Shown one piece after another: positions 7,193-9,007 of a stretch of DNA of 9,007 nucleotides. The DNA is from Chthoniobacterales bacterium (lineage in GTDB: Bacteria > Verrucomicrobiota > Verrucomicrobiia > Chthoniobacterales > UBA10450): the NCBI GenBank assembly GCA_013697365.1, contig JACCXA010000259.1:1-9007 (forward strand), in the 5' to 3' direction. The notes below the pieces were generated by a model. The model saw only the letters and a program-made list of their open reading frames with translations. It was not told the DNA's origin and did no database searches. Both the position numbers and the translations under genes were made by a program. The first letter of the stretch is position 1. Every line of letters begins with the position of its first letter.

Positions 7193-7222
7193 ACTATCGG
7201 ACGCGGGGCTTCAGCTTGCCAA
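7193..7222 (-). promoter_or_regulatory. Candidate sigma-70 promoter for tRNA-Pro
   Basis: On the minus strand, TTGGCA (7217..7222, 5 of 6 to consensus) is followed after 18 bases by GATAGT (7193..7198, 4 of 6). Ten bases separate the minus-10 box from the tRNA 5' end, leaving a leader of only a few bases. The minus-35 box lies in an 11-base palindrome GCTTGCCAAGC (7214..7224). The position fits well, although the boxes are imperfect. Confidence 0.45.
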
Positions 7223-7292
7223 GCAAAGTTTGCCGGGCGCTCGTTCGTCGCTCACGATTATCTCGCAGATCGAGAGATCCTTCGGCTTCGTT

Positions 7293-8168
7293 TCAGGATA
7301 GGGCGGTCTCCTCATCCGACCAGGCGGTGAGGAAGGCGTTGATTAATTCCGGAAGCGCATCGCTGTAGCCGCCCTCCAGGATGGCACCGGCGGGTAGTCC
7401 GGTGTCGCGCAGCCATTTGCCGCAGGTGGCAAAGTCCTCGGCCTCCAGCGCGAGCTGTGTGATCGGATCACCGGCGTAGGCGTCGAAGCCGGCGGAGACA
7501 AGCAAGAGACTGGGCTGAAAGGCGAGGAGCGTTTTCAAGGCGCGCTGAATCACTGCCATGTGCTCAGCTCGCGAGGTCATGGGTGCGACCGGGAAGTTGC
7601 TGATGTTCGCAAACGAACGCAGCCCGGTGCCGGGATAAAGCGGCGACTGGTGGATGGAGGCAAAGGCGATTCGGGGATGATTCGCAATGATCGCTTCCGT
7701 TCCGTTGCCGTGATGCGCGTCGAAATCCCAAAGCGCAATCTGTTCGACACCGGTCTCGAGTGCATCCAGCGCCGCGATGGCGATGTGGTTGAAATAACAG
7801 AAACCCATCGCACGGTCGCGGGTGGCGTGATGTCCAGGTGGCCGCATCAGGCTGAAGGCGCGCTCGCCGGCCATGGCGGCGTGCGCGACATCCACCGCTG
7901 CACCCGCGGCGCGCGCGGCGTGCTCAAAGGTGTCGGCGTATGCAGGGCAGTCGGGATCAAAATCGTCAGCCGCCGCGCCGATGCGCCGCAGATGTTCTTC
8001 CGAGTGGGCGCGAAGGAGCATTTTCTCGGTCGCTGCTGCGGGTGTGCGCCACTGCCACGTGGGATGACGTTCCTTCAAAACCGAAACGCTGGATGCGATG
8101 CGTTGCGGACGCTCTACATGTCCGGCCCGCGCGTATTCGACAGAGCGAGGGTCGTGAAAGATCAGCAC
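7293..8168 (-). CDS. Histone-deacetylase-family amidohydrolase
   Basis: This is a zinc-dependent deacetylase of the arginase/deacetylase fold, the family of AcuC, acetylpolyamine amidohydrolases and bacterial HDAC-like amidohydrolases. It removes acetyl groups from lysine side chains, polyamines or small amides in the cytoplasm. In the 291-residue product, RPPGHHA (109-115) carries the charge-relay histidines, and DFDAHHGNG (148-156) supplies the zinc ligands Asp150 and His152. SAGFDAY (225-231) supplies the third ligand, Asp229, and EGGY (265-268) gives the catalytic tyrosine. All key residues are present, so it should be active. RPPGHHA resembles the class II side; the substrate cannot be assigned. 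GTG at 8168 was chosen because LIFHDPRSVEYARAGHVERP is the usual N-terminus, and because the longer TTG at 8216 would overlap the upstream gene. Seven bases separate it from that gene, suggesting co-transcription. Confidence 0.93.
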   Translation of the reverse strand: MLIFHDPRSVEYARAGHVERPQRIASSVSVLKERHPTWQWRTPAAATEKMLLRAHSEEHLRRIGAAADDFDPDCPAYADTFEHAARAAGAAVDVAHAAMAGERAFSLMRPPGHHATRDRAMGFCYFNHIAIAALDALETGVEQIALWDFDAHHGNGTEAIIANHPRIAFASIHQSPLYPGTGLRSFANISNFPVAPMTSRAEHMAVIQRALKTLLAFQPSLLLVSAGFDAYAGDPITQLALEAEDFATCGKWLRDTGLPAGAILEGGYSDALPELINAFLTAWSDEETALS

Positions 8169-8175
8169 GGTGTTT

Positions 8176-8328
8176 CTACCCCGCCACCCGGTTATACAAC
8201 CAGATGGCAAACACAATCACCGCGACGACCAGCAGCACATGCAGCAACGCGCTCGTCACCGCGAGAAAAACGCGCGCGACAATCCAAAGGACGATCAAGA
8301 CCAGAGCCCACCAAACAAGAGTATGCAT
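8176..8328 (-). CDS. Small membrane protein, DUF5670/lmo0937-like
   Basis: The 50-residue product MHTLVWWALVLIVLWIVARV... is almost wholly hydrophobic, with two membrane helices near residues 4-20 and 26-44. A central LLHVLLVVAVIVF segment resembles the HLL.V.AII pattern of the DUF5670 (lmo0937) family of tiny bacterial membrane proteins. Those are often stress-associated, but their function is unknown. ATG at 8328 was preferred to the longer in-frame opening at 8445, whose extra 39 residues are a basic string that runs into the terminal codons of the peptidase gene. The stop lies seven bases before the deacetylase GTG start, and a G-rich tract next to the stop may aid its initiation. No Shine-Dalgarno is seen before its own ATG. 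Confidence 0.7.
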   Translation of the reverse strand: MHTLVWWALVLIVLWIVARVFLAVTSALLHVLLVVAVIVFAIWLYNRVAG

Positions 8329-8404
8329 TCCGTAAGTGAATCGTGGCGACAGCGGAAATCGCGCGGGATCCAGAGGAGCCCGCCAGCGGTGTGCTAACGC
8401 GCGC

Positions 8405-9007
8405 CTACATCTTCGGCTTTTCCGGCGGTACGTCTTGTGATGCACCGGCCGGTTTCGAAGCCCCGCTGTCCGTCCCGCCTCCGCTTAATCCACGGCGCTC
8501 GAGCAACGGCGCGATATCGGGTTCGCCGCCCGTGAAGTTTTTGAACTGCTGCAACGGGTCCTCACTTCCGCCGCGCGAAAGGAGCGTGCGCCGGAAGCGA
8601 TCCCCGTTCTCCCGCGTCATGCCGCCGTTGTTTTTGAACCAATTCACCGTGTTCGCATCGAGCACTTCGCTCCAGATATAAGAGTAGTAACCGGCCGAGT
8701 AACCGCCCGCGAACGAGTGCGAGAAGTACGCGGTGCGATAACGTGGCGGGACTAGCGGCACATTTACGCCGGCCTTCGTTAGCGCGGTCGCCTCGAAGGC
8801 AAGCGCGTCTTTCGGAACCTCCGAGGCTCTCAGTTGATGCCAGGCCTGATCAAGGAGGGCCGCGGAGAGATATTCCGTGGTCGCGAAGCCCTGATTGAAT
8901 TTTTGCGAGGCGAGCATCTTGTCGAGCAAGGCGACGGGCATTGGCTCACCAGTCTGATGGTGCTTCGCATAATTCTTCAGCACTTCAGGCCAGATGGACC
9001 ACATCTC
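8405..9007 (-). CDS. dcp: Peptidyl-dipeptidase Dcp (M3 family), C-terminal part
   Basis: M3 peptidyl-dipeptidases are zinc metallopeptidases that remove C-terminal dipeptides from peptides. The visible 200 residues match the end of Dcp: WPEVLKNYAKHHQTGEPMP, then YFSHSFAGGYSAGYYSYIW, where the His and Tyr residues line the active site, then GGMTRENGDRFR, LLSRGGSED and the terminal LLERRGL. GG.TRENG and RRGL fit Dcp better than oligopeptidase A. The HExxH zinc site lies upstream, beyond the window edge, so catalytic competence cannot be judged. After RRGL the protein has about 27 further residues rich in Gly, Ser and Pro, ending in PPEKPKM, beyond the usual family end. The gene is 76 bases upstream of the small membrane protein on the same strand; an operon is possible but not shown. 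Confidence 0.9.
   Translation of the reverse strand, partial: EMWSIWPEVLKNYAKHHQTGEPMPVALLDKMLASQKFNQGFATTEYLSAALLDQAWHQLRASEVPKDALAFEATALTKAGVNVPLVPPRYRTAYFSHSFAGGYSAGYYSYIWSEVLDANTVNWFKNNGGMTRENGDRFRRTLLSRGGSEDPLQQFKNFTGGEPDIAPLLERRGLSGGGTDSGASKPAGASQDVPPEKPKM

Noticed and set aside
6899..7330. Frames reading VRIPPAR on the minus strand and RRDSNPRP or GGIRTRDL on the plus strand
   Set aside because: These are the well-known spurious translations of a tRNA T-arm region; the tRNA-Pro gene fully explains them.
8169..8216. Longer deacetylase beginning at a TTG at 8216
   Set aside because: It would overlap the small membrane protein, and its extra 16 residues do not resemble the family. GTG at 8168 gives the usual N-terminus.
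7560..8339. Plus-strand open frame of 259 codons
   Set aside because: It lies opposite the deacetylase and small membrane protein genes, which carry clear family motifs on the minus strand.
8329..8445. Longer form of the small membrane protein starting at 8445
   Set aside because: The added residues are a basic, family-unlike string and overlap the end of the peptidase gene.
1..9007. CRISPR array, intact insertion sequence, toxin-antitoxin pair, defence system or biosynthetic cluster
   Set aside because: No spaced direct repeats, terminal inverted repeats, complete transposase, or recognisable effector or core-enzyme motifs were seen on either strand.

Overview
This GC-rich window reads as ordinary bacterial chromosome. 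The best lineage hint is the protein at 3699..5288. Its C-terminal half holds two copies of a module built on a KKVIVRAIGPSL core, a type I associate with soil Verrucomicrobia and also with Acidobacteria and Planctomycetes. A verrucomicrobial source is an inference; no rRNA or marker gene in the window settles it.

Every well-supported gene lies on the minus strand, so transcription runs from high to low coordinates. In that order the window holds: the C-terminal part of a Dcp-type M3 peptidyl-dipeptidase (8405..9007, cut by the window edge); a 50-residue membrane protein resembling the DUF5670/lmo0937 family (8176..8328); a histone-deacetylase-family amidohydrolase starting 8 bases below that stop (7293..8168); a tRNA-Pro(GGG) with its own promoter and a possible terminator (7070..7222); a secreted helix-hairpin-helix DUF4332 protein (6247..6729); a gene-poor stretch with degraded-looking reading frames (about 5432..6246); a possible 48-residue ORF overlapping the next start (5285..5431); the secreted propeller-like plus tandem-module protein (3699..5288); a P1B-4-type metal-exporting ATPase with an unusual cysteine-bearing N-terminus (1303..3609); and the translation-associated ATPase YchF (116..1240).

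The genes do not form one pathway. Housekeeping functions (YchF, tRNA-Pro, Dcp) are mixed with metal homeostasis and exported proteins. The only tight spacings are the small membrane protein with the deacetylase, and the small ORF with the secreted repeat protein. None of the six visible starts has a clear Shine-Dalgarno sequence.

I found no CRISPR array, intact insertion sequence, phage module, toxin-antitoxin pair or defence island, and no convincing new multi-gene system. The most useful places for a second look are the broken frames at 5480..6098, the N-terminal domain of the metal ATPase, and the two-module secreted protein.
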